A stretch of 64,000 nt of DNA from Malaya genurostris (GCF_030247185.1 NC_080571.1:210052880-210116879); one strand, 5' to 3'; counted from the first letter of the stretch, positions 47,440-58,594 are shown. Made by a program: numbers and translations. Notes: generated from the letters alone by a model not told the origin.

Positions 47440-47690
47440 CAAAAAAAGATATACACGGAGGTCTTTTTTTATGCGGTTTTTTTACGCGACTTTTTTTATG
47501 CGACTTTTTTATGCGAATTTTCAGAGTTATGCAGTTTTTTTTATGCGAAGTTTCAGAGTTATGCGGTTTCCCTTCTGCGGTCGTTTTTTATGCAAAGTTT
47601 CAGAGTTATGCGGTTTTGTTTTATACCAAGTTTTAGAGTTATGAGGTTTTTTTATGCGGTACGTAAATTCGCATTAAAAAAGACTTCGGT
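47440..47690. repeat. Minisatellite of TTTTTTATGCG units
   Basis: Imperfect units of about 30-36 bases built from GCGGTTTTTTTATGCGA and AGTTTCAGAGTTATGCGG are repeated about six times. Related single units lie at about 38396-38436 and 39508-39550. The open frames here are artefacts of the repeat. Confidence 0.75.
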
Positions 47691-47699
47691 GTAATCAAA

Positions 47700-48064
47700 T
47701 AACCGTATTTTTCGCTTTCAACAAAACACTAACGTAAAAGCTCTCCTGGAGTACATTTCTACTCCAGGCCAACTTTAAAAGGCTCATAGGTCAACCTGTT
47801 AGGTGAAATAAAAGTAATGTATCAATAAAATCTCTAATGTTACGTCGTTCAATTTATTTTTTTCTGCCGGCTGCCACTACGGACGAAGCCATGGATTGCT
47901 TGTTTGTTACTGGCGGCCACATCCATGCTGCGTCCCACAGCGACAGACGGCAGAAAAATTTTAGATTCAGGAACCGGATGAAAACGTCTGTTTCGGAAGA
48001 ACCGCCAGGGATTTTTTTCTGAGTTTTGCATTTAAAAGCATTTAATGATTTTATCCGATTTTTT
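47700..48064. other. No gene identified
   Basis: A slightly GC-richer patch at 47860-48000 is open on both strands, without a recognisable domain. Confidence 0.3.
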
Positions 48065-49165
48065 GCATTCAACGAATTTCGCGCTAACTCGAACAAATGT
48101 TGGCAGCACCCTCTCAGATTTTAATGAAACTTGCTGTACACGAAGACTTTGTCACAAAAACACTTAGCATACTTTTTTTCAAAAATGTCTTTTGAAAAGG
48201 GCCAAATTTGTTTACCAAATTTTTTCAAATGGCTGTAGTCGAAATCTACGAATGCTACTGAAAAATATTGTATGAGCGTTTTTTACAAAATTATTCTAGT
48301 TTTCGAAAACAGAAACAAATCCTAATCGACTCCTACACTAAAAAAAATCACTTTCAAAAATTTAAGGTCGATTTTCAATAGAAAAAAAAAATTTTGATTT
48401 GCATCACAAGATAGGTCTATCTATAGTCAAAAATTCTAGTAGGACACTTTTAAGGAAACAAAAAAATTTGAAAAACTTTTTCTTGTCCAAACTGATTTTG
48501 TTTTTCAGTGAAATTAAATCGAAAAGTAAACCAATGAAATTCATAAACATCTCAGAATTCAATTTACCAAGCGCTAGTTTCCTGGTACATGCAAAATTAT
48601 CAGTAACGAATTTGGTATATATTCATTAAAAACACCAATTTAAACTATTCTTTACGTTTCGTCTTCGACTCGTCAGTGTTCAATTGAACTGCTTAGTGAA
48701 AAAACTTAAACAGTTCAATTTGAACAGCTAAGCAAACGTAAGGTTAATGCTATTTGCGAAACACTTTTATATTGCGCCGAAACGTTGAAGTTTTTTTTTC
48801 TGACGTCCCGAAGGAAACGAGAAAATTTCATCCAAGTCAAAAAGGTTTTTTTTTTTTGCAAATCGCCTTTAAACTTTCAAAATCTTTTTTTTTTCATAGT
48901 AGTAGTCGATTAGGATTGCTTTCAATATTTTGATTCAAAAACTTGACTAATTGTATAAAAATCAATCTTAGAACACTTTTTTGTAAGATTTGTCATTTTT
49001 CGACTACAGCCATTTGAAAAAAAAATAGGTAAAAAAAAGTTTGGCCCTTTTCAAAAGCCAGTCTAGATCATTTTTGGAAAAACCAAGTATACAGAGTGTT
49101 TTTTTTTGACAAAGTTTTCATGTACATCAAGTTTCATTTAAATCTTATAGGGTATTCAGTTGCAT
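48065..49165. mobile_element. Foldback element, copy 2
   Basis: The left arm (about 48065-48370) and right arm (about 48870-49165) are inverted relatives. Shared motifs in mirrored order are CAGATTTTAATGAAACTTG, GACTTTGTCACAAA, TTTTGAAAAGGGCCAAA, CAAATGGCTGTAGTCGAAA and AATCCTAATCGACT. A spacer of about 500 bp lies between. The family matches copy 1 at 4583-5160. Confidence 0.65.
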
Positions 49166-52080
49166 TCAGTTATTTATACCTGAGTGTAGGTGTAGGCTTT
49201 TGAATCTAACGAATATGGTATTATACTATATGCATTATTATTTATCATTCGTGCTGCTAACGAACTTGTATAAATACCGAATTACTAGTTTGGTTCAATC
49301 GGATTCAAGCCGCCATCTTCAGAGAAGCTCTGTTTACACTAGGTCGAAAACGGTAAAGCCAGCAATCAACACGAATTAGTTTGTTCGAGGGAAAACCAAC
49401 GCCATTAACTTTTGTTTATTGAAGTTTCTCATCTGAAAACCTTCATTAATTCACTACACTATCGTACTTCATCAATGTTCAATAGAACATTAAAAACCGA
49501 CATACGGTTAGGATAATTTAAAACCATTCAATTCTATCTTTACTACAATTGTTGAACAAAAGTTTGAAAGGATTTGATTTTCAGGTTTCAAACTTTTCGT
49601 AAACAGATCGAAACCATATCGAAACAACTTCTCTCGCTTCCATAGGACTGTGCTCTACGACACTGTCCATCTTGATCTACGGCTGAAATTTGAGCCCACA
49701 CCGAAAGGTTACCGATCCTCTCGTGTGTAAATCGCGAACTCAAGCAGTACGAAAAAAAACATAGTTTGTTTCGATGGAAAGACGCCAATGAAAGTCAGTA
49801 TTTGCGAACTTTCCGCTGTCCCGCACACACCTTGTTCGGTGACGACGAATAAATTTTGTTCTTCGCAAATTTTTATTTTGTGAATTCCGCACCCCATCTT
49901 ATGCCAACGGCGTGACGGAAATCCTCGTATTTATTGTCTGGCGATTTTAAAGGATTATGTCATGTTATAAATTTAAACCAAAATCAACGTTTTTTCCTCG
50001 CATGTTGTTTGTTTAAATCTTCTGGTTTATATAATTCTCGACTTGTTTTTAATTTTTTTTTCTTTCAAGCAAATTGTGAGTATGCAAGTGGCAATAAACA
50101 GTCAGTTGAGCATGTTCAGGTTATTATCACTCACCAGTCACATTGCAGCCACATTTCTTTCATATTCGAATGAACCTGCCTTGCACCGACGGCGTGCTTC
50201 GACAGTATCAACCCGATTGCATAAATCATGCATTCTAGCAAACGCGGCCCAGCAGCGAGAGGTGCTTGCGCAACAATACGCACAATCAACACTTGGGTAG
50301 ATGGTGCCGCATCATGCCAGCAATTATTTAAAAAAATGGATGCATGATTGTCTACTCATTATTCGCCAGCAAACAGCGATCGCATTCAGGCGATAGGAAA
50401 AACAAAACATTCAACTTTTGACGCTCATCAAGTTTATCAGCGGTGTGAAATCAATTTCCATTCGGTTTCCTAATGCGCCGCCTTTGTTGAATTTTCCGCA
50501 GCATAGAAACCTTTGATCGTCGCAACCAAGCCGAAGTCGTGAAACCACCAACGATCGAAAACAAAAAAACAATAAATGTGATCGATGACGCGATTGATCG
50601 ACCTCCGAACCGAAAGTAAAAGTTGCCCGGCAAACGTGTTTCCGTCGGTTATTGTAGCCAAGGAGCCATCTTCCGCTCGATGCTAGCGAAAACTCCTTAC
50701 GATAGATCTTCCGATCCAAACTAGCAAACAACGTCGTCTCCGGTGTGCAGATCGGCTCCGCGCATCACTGAACTTCAGGCGCTCACCCCGCCGTCGGTCC
50801 TTGATTGCGATGCCGTAAGAGACATTATTACCGCATATGAATTTACATGCTTTTGATGCTCCAAGTTCGCCGGGGAAGACCTCGATCGTGAGTCGTGCTG
50901 CACTTTCGCTCCGCTCCGTTCGGCCGGTGGCCGGTGGATGCGCTTCGAAGATCTTGCATAACCGATTAACGAGAGTAGGTAGAGGCCTACTGCCTGCGGG
51001 GTCGTGATTCTGTGTTCAATTTTAGTATAATAATATGAACAGCCGCCTCGAAGCAGGTTTTTGGGGTCTCGTTTGCATTCGGCATCGGTGAAAGTAGATG
51101 TCGCCTCGTAGCCGGTGCGGTTCGGCCACAGCTGAGACACCGACGACGGCGGCGGCGGCGTTTTGTTGTTCCCGAAAATGTCCATTAAATGTAATTGCCA
51201 GGGAGATTTGTACGTCGGATGAAGGCTTCTTCCGTGTTTTTCTGTCAACAGGTATTGTATCTCGAGATGTTCAAGGAACAATTACATTCGTTCACTTATG
51301 ACGAGGAAAGTAATTTGCATGATGTTTGATGAGCCGAGCCAAGTGTCAATTTATTGACCATTTAAATAAAATACAGATGGCCTTCCTCCATCATTCATCA
51401 ATTGTTTCAAAGGATTACTTCCGAAAAGTAACGTTCCTGAATCTCTAGGATAGTTTAACAGAACAAAAACGCCTTTTATCTACACCCCCAAATAACCAAA
51501 ATCTGTGGTTGACCAGTTCAGTCGCCTATTCGTTTCGCTCGGGACGTCAGAAAAGACATTGCGCTTCGGCGCAATATAAAAAAAGTTTTGTGAAAAAACC
51601 CTAATCCTAAATCCCAAACATCAACAGTAACCATATTCGATAGCTCTGATATTGCATGTGAGAGTTGTAGAAGCATCCTATCCCTGTAACCAATAAGCAC
51701 ATACTAATACCGCATTATGATAGCAAATAATCGCTAATTGGCATTTCTATTGCACTTGAGGCCGACTGTGGCAAAATATATGGCTATTCATAGATAATGC
51801 TTATTTATGGCTGGTGTGCATTATGAAAGCAGAATTCTGCTTTATTTACAACAGATAAGCTTTTAGGTTGCATATAGAGAGCTATAAGCATTTTTGGTGC
51901 TCATAAAAGGCTTTTTTAATGCCATTATTAGTGCTTACTGGTTACCTGGGTACTGTCCCTCAATTTTTGTTATTAAAACTATCAAAGTTACTAAAAGTAA
52001 TAGAAATCGTTTCTAGATCTTATAACCTTATATAAATTTTCCTGAGGCTCTATAAAACGATTGAAACAAAAATGTATTTC
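49166..52080. other. Unique region with a GC-richer block, no supported gene
   Basis: From about 50400 to 51300 the sequence is GC-richer than its flanks and rich in CG dinucleotides. It has open frames on the minus strand (50411-50731, 50775-51281) without recognisable domains. It may be a promoter, enhancer or non-coding exon. The rest of the stretch shows nothing identifiable. Confidence 0.35.
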
Positions 52081-52084
52081 AATT

Positions 52085-52769
52085 ATAAAAAGTACGGGTG
52101 TGTAATTTCAGAGACATAACTGGATGTCGTGAATACGAAAAAAAACTGACACGATTTCTTTATACTTTCGAATTCGAATTGATAGTTGATCGAATGTGTG
52201 AAATTAAACGATTTTTGACGTCGATTATCTCATTTCGGATTTGCATATTTCATTGAAAGAAACTATCAAGATGCTGTACAGGATTCATTTCTGCCTTTTA
52301 GAAAGACCAAATTGTGAAATTCTCTACGATATTCGGACACAGTTCGGAACACTTTTCTCGAACGATTTTCGCACAGCGAAAAGTGCACGAAATTATTTTG
52401 GATTTGCACTAAACTGATGATTTTTACCTTCGACTTGCAAAAAAGTAATCTTAATAGTTCTTTAGATAACATTTAGAGCCATTAGAACGACTGATTTTAT
52501 ATAATGTTGTTTACGTTTCGTTTTCTTTCTCTCCAATGCAAACGACCAGAAGCTCTGTTGCATGATGCAATCGCTCTTGTTTGAGTTGGAACTAACTTTG
52601 CGTACAAACCGCAAGACATCCGCTCGCAGTGCCAAAGGATACGAAACTGGTTTAATGCGTTTTCTCGCCTTGACGACTGGAAGGCAAATGAGAACTAAGA
52701 CCTGAGCGTTTGAGGTTTTTAACCACGCAGAAGGTGCGCTCTCCGATGCCACTGTTAGAATGCGTTTTC
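52085..52769. repeat. Repeat family X, interrupted by the R1-like element
   Basis: Shares with 60430-60706, 61640-62400 and 62786-63060 the motifs GATTATCTCATTTCGGATTTGC, CATTGAAAGAAACTATCAA, GCTGTACAGGATTC and TCTCCAATGCAAACGACCAG. It is cut at 52770 by the retrotransposon and resumes at 58595. Confidence 0.6.
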
Positions 52770-52782
52770 TAGCCCCGACGTC

Positions 52783-52783
<1 letters not shown>

Positions 52784-52813
<30 letters not shown>

Positions 52814-53824
52814 AGGTGAAATGCATTTACGCACGGAGTGTGGGACTCTCCACAGGACTACCCAACTGTTGATTGGAACTACCCACTAAAACACCTTGGA
52901 TCTCCAACCCTACCTCCCCGGCACCACCGCTAGGTATTACTTCGGGGTGGAAGGCTATTGGTGCTCACAGCACCCTCCCCAGATTTATGCAGAATGGGGA
53001 TCAGCATCCTGCTCTCGAGGGATCGACCAGTTGGATGACGAGGTCGGTCCAGTGATGCCGGCTGGAGGGTAACTTCCGGTTCACTGGCGCCTCGACGACC
53101 CAAAACTGATGCTACGTCGCGGAACTACTCGACTAGTCTCCGCCAAAGATCTAGTCTACACCGACGGAGGGTTCCCCGACGAGGGAAGTCCTCCCGAACC
53201 GACGCTTACGGTACGCGTCTACGACCCGACCGAAAGGATGCCTAAGTCGATCCAATGATTCCGGTTGGAGCGTGGCTTCCGGTTCACTGGCGCTCAGACG
53301 ATCCTATCGGTATCACGCGACGATCTACTCATCTAGTCCCCGACAAAGGATCTAGACTACTCCGACGGAGATTTCCCCGGCGAAGGAGAATCTCCCGACA
53401 CCGATTCTCTTACACCACGCGGGACACCCGATGGAGTGCCGAGGTCGGTCCCGCGATTCCGGTTGGAGCATGGCTTCCGGTTCGCTGGCGCCTCGACGAC
53501 TCGAATCGGTGTTGTGGCGGCTACTCGACTAGCCCCCGCCGAAGGATCTAGCCTACACCGACGGAGAGTTCCCCGACGAAGGAGGCCCTCCCGAAACCGA
53601 CGCCTTCGATACCCGTCAACGCCCGACCGAGAGGATGCCTGGGTCGATCCAGTGATTCCGGTTGGAGGAAAGCTTCCGGTTCACTGGCGCACCGACGATC
53701 CTAACAGTTTTACGTACTACTCGTCTAGTCCCCGACGATGAATCTAGACTACTCCGACGAAGAGCTTCCCGACGAAGAAGGTTCTCCCGGACCGACGTTT
53801 ATTCGCTGATCCCTCTTGAGCCTG
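52784..53824 (-). other. 3' UTR and poly(A) tail of the R1-like element
   Basis: On the plus strand a T-rich tract (52784-52811) is the poly(A) tail. It is followed by about 230 bp of unique UTR, then the tandem repeats listed separately, up to the stop codon of ORF2. The plus-strand open frames here are by-products of GC-rich repeats. Confidence 0.8.
53030..53800. repeat. Four tandem copies of a ~200-bp unit in the 3' UTR
   Basis: The phrase TCGATCCAGTGATTCCGGTT (variants) occurs with its TCC at 53048, 53251, 53449 and 53648, so the period is 203, 198 and 199 bp. Each unit continues with CTTCCGGTTCACTGGCGC, TACTCGACTAGTC, a GATCTAG... ACTCCGACGGAG block and TTCCCCGACGA. Units are diverged by substitutions, so the array is older than the insertion. 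Confidence 0.9.
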
Positions 53825-56788
53825 CTACGGTACGCGGCTGACCTGTTGTTGATCCGCACTCCATTTCCGCTGCAATATTCCCGCAATTTGGGATGCCGCG
53901 GTCGACACTGCGTTCCAGTTCTCTACGCAGTGGCACATTCTCTGGATCAGGTTTTCCGGTGTGGTGTCCCTGCCGCATGCCTCCAGTAGCTCACTCCTTT
54001 GAGCCGCGAAACGGGAACATGCGAACAAGACGTGTTCAGCCGTCTCGATCTCGTCTGGGCAGCCAGGACATACAGGGGATGTCGCGTGGCCGAACCTGTG
54101 GAGATACCATCTGAAGCACCCGTGCCCTGTGAGGAACTGCGTCAGGCCGAAGTTCACTTCTCCGTGAGGTCTATCTAACCAGCTCGAGACCCTAGGTATG
54201 AGCCGATGTGTCCACCTGCCCTTGGTTGAGCTGTCCCACTCTTGTTGCCATCTGCGTAGAGAAGCGGCTTTGGAGGCCCTACGGGCGTTCCTGTCTCCTT
54301 GCATGCTGTAGCGCTCCGCGTCTTCCTTCACTATCAGACTGATAGGCATCATGCTTGCAACCACGCAGGCCGCATCCCTCGATACAGTGCGGTATGCACT
54401 GATTACGCGAAGACACATCAGTCTATGCGTACTCTCCAGCATCTGTGCGTTGCGTTCCACATTCAGTGCCGACGCCCATACCGGGCTGCCGTACCTGAGG
54501 ATCGAAACTGCCACTCCTGCCAGTAACCTTCGTTTACTGGAGCGCACAGGCGAGCTGTTGGCCATCAAACGAGAGAGCGCCGCGATCGCTGTTGATGCGC
54601 GCTTGCAGGCGTATTCAACGTGCTTGCTGAAACTGAGTTTGTCGTCAAGCATCACACCCAATTGCTTCAGTGATCTCTTGGAGGGGATCACGCAATCTCC
54701 GGCATGTACCAGCGCCTCCTGTTCCGATTTGCGGTTGTTTACCACCATCACTTCTGTTTTGTGGTGCGCGAGTTGCAGTTTCCTGCTACGCAGCCAGTCC
54801 TCCACCAAGCAGATTGAGTGTGATGCACTCAGTTCGACCTCTTCGATGGATTCGCCGTAGACTGTCAGCGTGACGTCGTCCGCGAACCCGACTATCTTGA
54901 CACCCGGAGGGAGCCTCAACCTCAGTACTCCATCGTACATTATATTCCACAGGATCGGGCCCAAGATAGATCCCTGTGGTACTCCAGCCGTGATTGGAGT
55001 GCTACGTGTGCCTTCGTCGGTCTCGTAGAGCAATACTCGGTTCTGGAAGTAACTTTCCAGAATCTTGTACAGCCCTTCCGGTACTCCTAGTCGAAGTAGG
55101 GAATCAGCAATGTCTGCCCAGCAAGCACTATTGAACGCGTTCTTGACGTCTAGCGTTACTACCGCACAGTAGCGGATCCCTCGTCGTTTGCGCTGTATAG
55201 CTACCTCCGCCGTGGTTACCACCGATGTTATGGCGTCCACCGTCGACCTGCCTCTGCGGAACCCGTACTGTTGACTGGACAGTCCTCCTACCTCCTCTAT
55301 GAAGGGGGCTAGCCTGTTGAGGATGATTTTCTCAAGGAGCTTACCCACAGTGTCTATCAGACAGATTGGTCTATACGCCGAAGGATCCCCTGGGGGTTTC
55401 CCAGGTTTCGGTAATAGTACCAATCTTTGTCTTTTCCAAATGTCTGGGAACATACGCTCGTCCAGACATCTCTGTATGACCTCCCTGAACATGTCCGGAT
55501 TTGTCATTATAGCCGCCTTTAGAGCCACGTTCGGGATACCGTCTGGCCCCGGGGCTTTCTTTGTATCGAGTGATCTCGCCGCAGTGAGCAACTCCTCGTT
55601 CGTCACCTTTACGACTTCATTCGCTGGTAGCGGAGCTGGCTGCCAGGGGGACGTGTCGTGGTGGGGAAAGAGAACCGTTATGATTTCCTTCAACCTCGCC
55701 GGACTACGTTCAGGGGGTGCTAGCGCCCCTCTCGTTTTGGCCATCACCATCCTGTAGGCATCGCCCCATGGGTTGGAGTTGGCTCCCTCGCATAGCTTGT
55801 CGAAACAGGCTCTTTTGCTTGCGCTGATGGCCTTGTTTAGTGCTAGCTTCGCCGCTTTGAACGCCGTGTTCCTCTCCATCCTCATCTCCGCTGATCGAGC
55901 TCTTTGCATCCTTCTTCTAGCCCTGAGGCAGGATGCGCGAAGGCGTGCAATTTGCTCGTTCCACCAGTAGACCGGTGGTCTATTGGTCCTCGGTTGAGCC
56001 TTTCTAGGCATGGTCGCGTCACACGCCCGTGACAGGATAGCGACCAACTCGTCCCCTCTCAGGTTCACGTTGTTCTCCTCTAATTCGAGGGCAGCGCAAA
56101 ACGTTTCGCGGTCGAAGTTAGCCACCTTCCACGCTAGAGTTTTGGGAGTATTACTCCTCCTTGTGTTTCTCGCCAATTGGCCGATCGTGTAGCGAATGGC
56201 TAGATGGTCGCTATGGGTGTAGCCATCATCAACTCTCCAATTAAGATCTCCAGCTAGGCCGGGACTACAGAAAGTCAGGTCGATAAACGACTCGACTCCG
56301 TTCCGCTGGAAGGTACTTTTCAGTCCATCATTCGCTAACATGACGTCCAACTTGGCGAGGGCCTCCAGTAGCGTCTGTCCTCTCCTATTGGTGAAGCGGC
56401 TGCCCCAAGCCGTTGCCCAGGCATTGAAGTCTCCGGCTATCACCACCGGCTTCCGACTCACCAGGTCTGCGGTCAACATGTCGACCATCCGAGTGAACTG
56501 GTCTATTGACCATCTCGGTGGAGCGTAGCAGCTACAATAGTAAACTCCGTTTACCTTAGCTATGGCTACTCCCTCCGCTTGTGTTTTCACCACCTCTTGC
56601 ACTGGGTATCGACCAGTCGTCAAGATCGCCACCGTCTTGGCTTCGTCAGACACCCAGTTCCCGTTATCTACCGGTGTGTGATAGGGATCCGAAAGAATCG
56701 CGACATCAATGCCCCATTCCGTCACTGACTGGTGCAGCAATTGCTGGCCAGCTGCACAGTGATTTAGGTTCAGCTGTACTACTTGCAT
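53825..56788 (-). CDS. ORF2: endonuclease / reverse transcriptase of the R1-like element
   Basis: A 987-residue protein for target-primed reverse transcription: it nicks the genomic target and copies the element RNA into it. An apurinic-type endonuclease domain fills residues 1 to about 205, with QLNLNHC (5-11), GDFNAW (119-124) and the catalytic SDH (193-195). The reverse transcriptase spans about 400-700: KAPGPDGIPN (411-420), AYRPICLIDTVGKLLEKI (471-488), QQYGFRRGRST (506-516), LDVKNAF (546-552, first Asp), AGVPQGSILGP (601-611) and GFADD (634-638, the two further Asp). The C-terminus has a CX2CX8HX4C finger (Cys907, Cys910, His919, Cys924). No RNase H domain was seen, which fits R1 and not LOA or I elements. 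The start ATG overlaps the end of ORF1 (ATGCAAGTAG), in the -1 frame, as in R1 relatives. All key residues are present and there are no stops. Confidence 0.93.
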   Translation of the reverse strand: MQVVQLNLNHCAAGQQLLHQSVTEWGIDVAILSDPYHTPVDNGNWVSDEAKTVAILTTGRYPVQEVVKTQAEGVAIAKVNGVYYCSCYAPPRWSIDQFTRMVDMLTADLVSRKPVVIAGDFNAWATAWGSRFTNRRGQTLLEALAKLDVMLANDGLKSTFQRNGVESFIDLTFCSPGLAGDLNWRVDDGYTHSDHLAIRYTIGQLARNTRRSNTPKTLAWKVANFDRETFCAALELEENNVNLRGDELVAILSRACDATMPRKAQPRTNRPPVYWWNEQIARLRASCLRARRRMQRARSAEMRMERNTAFKAAKLALNKAISASKRACFDKLCEGANSNPWGDAYRMVMAKTRGALAPPERSPARLKEIITVLFPHHDTSPWQPAPLPANEVVKVTNEELLTAARSLDTKKAPGPDGIPNVALKAAIMTNPDMFREVIQRCLDERMFPDIWKRQRLVLLPKPGKPPGDPSAYRPICLIDTVGKLLEKIILNRLAPFIEEVGGLSSQQYGFRRGRSTVDAITSVVTTAEVAIQRKRRGIRYCAVVTLDVKNAFNSACWADIADSLLRLGVPEGLYKILESYFQNRVLLYETDEGTRSTPITAGVPQGSILGPILWNIMYDGVLRLRLPPGVKIVGFADDVTLTVYGESIEEVELSASHSICLVEDWLRSRKLQLAHHKTEVMVVNNRKSEQEALVHAGDCVIPSKRSLKQLGVMLDDKLSFSKHVEYACKRASTAIAALSRLMANSSPVRSSKRRLLAGVAVSILRYGSPVWASALNVERNAQMLESTHRLMCLRVISAYRTVSRDAACVVASMMPISLIVKEDAERYSMQGDRNARRASKAASLRRWQQEWDSSTKGRWTHRLIPRVSSWLDRPHGEVNFGLTQFLTGHGCFRWYLHRFGHATSPVCPGCPDEIETAEHVLFACSRFAAQRSELLEACGRDTTPENLIQRMCHCVENWNAVSTAASQIAGILQRKWSADQQQVSRVP

Positions 56789-57954
56789 GCTGTTTTACTC
56801 CCTCCACTTGTTGAGCAAGTAGGTCCGCCCATGACGTGGTTTGTGGCCTTCTTCTTGCTCGCGCATAGCATGCAACGTGGCGTTCTTTCGCATGCATACG
56901 CCTTGTGCCCCTCGCCGCCGCAACGCTTGCAGAGGTTGCTTCGGTCTGGGCCTTTGCAATTCCACGACTTGTGGCCAGGTTCGAAACACCTGAAGCACAT
57001 GTCGACCACCGGCGGTTGGTAAGCGGTCACTGGGCATACCGACCATCCGACCTTTAGCCTGCCCACTTTGAGGACCTTATTGGCATCCGTGGCCGATAGC
57101 TTAAATGTAGCTATCTGGGTGCCCTGTGGTCCTTTCCTCATGCGGATGGATTCCCGTGAGACATCCACACCTCCTTGCTCCTTGATGGCCATGGCAAGTT
57201 CTTCTGCGGTGGCGATTTCGTCCAACCGTTTGCACTGGAGTACAACCTCGTTACGCAGGGCTCTAACTTCGGCCGTATCGCCCAGGACTTGTTGGGCAAG
57301 CGCAACAAGCTCCGTTCCGCCCTGAGCTCCCTTTTTAAGCTCGAGCAGCATCTCTCCCGTCTTCGTACGACGGATGCTGCGAACCTCTTTGCCAAGCTCG
57401 GCTAGCTTTGCCTCGCTTCGCATGGCCTTGAACACATCGGCGTACTTTTCTTTGTCGGCCTTAACCAACAAAGCCTCTCCTTTGTCCCTAGCCTTCCTCG
57501 CGGGAATGGGCCCGGCCTCTTTTGGGACCTCCTGTTTTTTGTCGGTATCGAAGGTGAAGGGCTCTGTTTGAGAACACTTCTCCGACTTTCCGCCACCCTC
57601 TAGCCGCACTATCAACGCCTCTTGGTCCCTTTTAGCTACGTTCACGGCCTTACGTAGCTTCAGAAGGTTCGCCTTCAGCTCCTTGCTGATGTTGGATTTC
57701 TCCTGCGCGAATTCAATAATCGCGTCGAGTTGATCTATGACCGCTGTCATACTCGGCTTGATTATTTCCTTCCCTTGCTCCTGGGACTCAGGCTGGTTCG
57801 CTGGTTTGACATGGACATTGCTGTCACTCGTCTCCTCAGCTACTGCCTCGCTCTCCTCTCTCGCACCCGTTCTGGATGGAGATCTCCTCAAACCCCCTCT
57901 TGCGAAAGGGTTTACCTCCTTACTCGACGTCGATGTTGTTGATGTAAAGCTCAT
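56779..57954 (-). CDS. ORF1: gag-like RNA-binding protein of the R1-like element
   Basis: A 391-residue protein expected to bind the element's RNA and form a ribonucleoprotein particle with ORF2. The N-terminus (1 to about 45) is Ser/Arg rich and disordered. A helical, charged middle with KELKANLLKLRKAVNVAKRD (about 89-108) may be a coiled coil. The C-terminus has a cluster of three Cys/His fingers: CX2CX4HX4C at 320-333, CX2CX4HX4C at 342-355 and a longer CX2CX8HX6C at 361-380. Two CCHC knuckles plus a third finger are usual for R1-clade ORF1. It starts at ATG 57954 after a 626-base leader and ends 10 bases inside ORF2. No internal stop. Confidence 0.92.
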   Translation of the reverse strand: MSFTSTTSTSSKEVNPFARGGLRRSPSRTGAREESEAVAEETSDSNVHVKPANQPESQEQGKEIIKPSMTAVIDQLDAIIEFAQEKSNISKELKANLLKLRKAVNVAKRDQEALIVRLEGGGKSEKCSQTEPFTFDTDKKQEVPKEAGPIPARKARDKGEALLVKADKEKYADVFKAMRSEAKLAELGKEVRSIRRTKTGEMLLELKKGAQGGTELVALAQQVLGDTAEVRALRNEVVLQCKRLDEIATAEELAMAIKEQGGVDVSRESIRMRKGPQGTQIATFKLSATDANKVLKVGRLKVGWSVCPVTAYQPPVVDMCFRCFEPGHKSWNCKGPDRSNLCKRCGGEGHKAYACERTPRCMLCASKKKATNHVMGGPTCSTSGGSKTACK

Positions 57955-58580
57955 TTTATATGGGTCCCCCTTATGGCTACCGTCAAACCCAGCCGAAAGT
58001 AGTCGCTATCATGATCCCATGGTTACCTATGCGGTGCAGTGAGGCCATGCGAGGGTTGGCTTTACGCTCAGAGCCGGATCAGCGCAAATCAGGAAAAGGG
58101 CATCTGAACCTACTTCCACCCAGTCATCCCAACCGGGGGGCTGAAAGTGAGACGGCGTGCCATAAGGCCTGCCACGGTTTTATGGGACGGAAGGCAGCTG
58201 CGGCATTAACCTACTCGCCATTTCAAGCCGGTTCCACCCTGCTTTACTGAAGGAGTAGAATACCGCAGCTGTCAGCCCTAGTTTCTCTATATATTCCGAT
58301 CTACCGTATCGTATCCATGGATGGTATGGTAGCCAGTATACCATAGTTAGGACCTCACTGGCGTTAGTTCTAACGTGCCGAGAAGGCACTCCCGTTGGGC
58401 TTGTGCACTTTGAGCGGCACACGATCGCTTTGGTAGGACTTGCTTGCGGATACATGCAGCTTTTTGTAGGGGATTAGCAGAGCCCACTGCCAAACCCCAC
58501 CGCATCCTAGGCAAGCCCTACAACTCGCAGTTGCCGGGGGAGGGGTCGTCAAGCCCTTAGACATAGTCCCTGCTGCCCCA
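57955..58580 (-). other. 5' leader of the R1-like element
   Basis: GC-rich minus-strand leader starting TGGGGCAGCAGGGACTATG at 58580. Non-LTR elements of this group carry an internal promoter here; no specific promoter motif was identified by eye. Confidence 0.7.
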
Positions 58581-58594
58581 TAGCCCCGACGTCT

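Larger units (their letters stand above)
52770..58594 (-). mobile_element. Full-length R1-clade-like non-LTR retrotransposon
   Basis: TAGCCCCGACGTCT occurs at 52770-52783 and 58581-58594, an exact 14-bp target duplication that fixes the element at 52784-58580 (about 5.8 kb) on the minus strand. Order from its 5' end: leader of about 626 bp, ORF1 with zinc knuckles, ORF2 with endonuclease and reverse transcriptase overlapping ORF1 by 10 bases, a 3' UTR of about 1 kb with four tandem repeats, and an A-rich tail. Both ORFs are open. Its GC content is far above the flanks. It sits inside repeat family X, so it is younger than that copy. It may still be active or be very recent. Confidence 0.92.

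Noticed and set aside
47255..47644. 129-residue Phe/Arg-rich open frame
   Set aside because: Mostly a translation of the TTTTTTATGCG minisatellite.
53255..53741. Arg-rich plus-strand open frames
   Set aside because: Antisense to the GC-rich tandem repeat in the 3' UTR of the retrotransposon.
54351..58250. Numerous plus-strand open frames over the retrotransposon
   Set aside because: Shadows of ORF1 and ORF2, which carry the real motifs on the minus strand.
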